From Lachnospiraceae bacterium UBA938 (lineage in GTDB: Bacteria > Bacillota > Clostridia > Lachnospirales > Lachnospiraceae): a DNA stretch of 22,453 nucleotides. The stretch is from assembly GCA_002293475.1 (NCBI GenBank), contig DBDG01000023.1, positions 8,375 to 30,827 of the forward strand, read 5' to 3'. Each line of letters begins with the position of its first letter. Position 1 is the stretch's first letter. Both the position numbers and the translations under genes were made by a program. This document shows, one piece after another, positions 22,435 to 22,453 of the stretch. The notes under the pieces are model-generated. The model ran no database searches and was not told where the DNA came from. It saw only the letters and a program-made list of their open reading frames with translations.

Positions 22435-22453
22435 ATCTTCTCTCATCCAGACT
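22435..22453 (-). promoter_or_regulatory. FMN riboswitch (RFN element), 3' end only
   Basis: The minus-strand sequence AGTCTGGATGAGAGAAGAT matches the conserved 3' end of the RFN element (GTCYGGATGRRAGAAGAT type), including the strand that closes the P1 helix. The rest of the aptamer lies beyond the window edge. Between it and the terminator (22361-22434) is a possible stem, GGAACAC (22426-22420) with GTGTTTCC (22392-22385). Confidence 0.85.

Overview
The window reads as chromosome of a Gram-positive, probably endospore-forming member of the Clostridia. The reasons are Shine-Dalgarno sites of the AGGAGG type, frequent GTG/TTG starts, a CwlD-type spore-cortex amidase, a SleB-domain hydrolase, an AgrC-like kinase with a LytTR regulator, and an FMN-riboswitch/RibU unit. 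It is almost fully coding, with no intergenic gap above about 300 bases. I found no tRNA, rRNA, insertion sequence, CRISPR array or phage gene.

Layout. (1) 1-4538, plus strand: a housekeeping run of a 5'-truncated cwlD, a Sua5/TsaC tRNA-modification gene, rpiB, upp, a dCMP deaminase, and a secreted hydrolase that joins a PcsB/CwlO-like coiled coil to a SleB domain. (2) 4535-5014, minus strand: a DUF402 gene that touches the hydrolase tail to tail. Its predicted mRNA leader carries two hairpins and lies in a 262-bp divergent promoter region shared with the ATP synthase operon. (3) 5277-12661, plus strand: the complete F1Fo ATP synthase operon atpZ-I-B-E-F-H-A-G-D-C, driven by a consensus sigma-A promoter (TTGACA, 17 bp, TATAAT) and closed by a likely intrinsic terminator. 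The c subunit has the Na+-binding ligand set, and the epsilon subunit has the ATP-binding residue set known from Bacillus PS3. (4) 12744-19400, plus strand: moxR, DUF58, a membrane transglutaminase, a second moxR and a second DUF58, mostly overlapping or closely spaced. This resembles Bacillus yeaC-yeaD-yebA with the first two genes present twice. (5) 19377-21438, minus strand: a LytTR response regulator and an AgrC/HPK10-type membrane histidine kinase, bridged by a 23-codon ORF that overlaps both by ATGA junctions and preceded by repeat-rich DNA. (6) 21634-22453, minus strand: the riboflavin ECF substrate-binding protein RibU behind a terminator and the 3' end of an FMN riboswitch cut by the window edge.

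How it fits together. Regions 1 to 3 combine pyrimidine salvage (upp, dCMP deaminase), cell-wall turnover and ion-coupled ATP synthesis. Region 4 is probably an envelope-associated AAA+/transglutaminase system. Regions 5 and 6 are separately regulated minus-strand units. I see no clearly new defence or mobile system. The features most worth a second look are the PcsB-SleB domain fusion, the coupled micro-ORF inside the two-component operon with its upstream repeats, the predicted Na+ coupling and ATP sensing of the ATP synthase, and the hairpin leader of the DUF402 gene.
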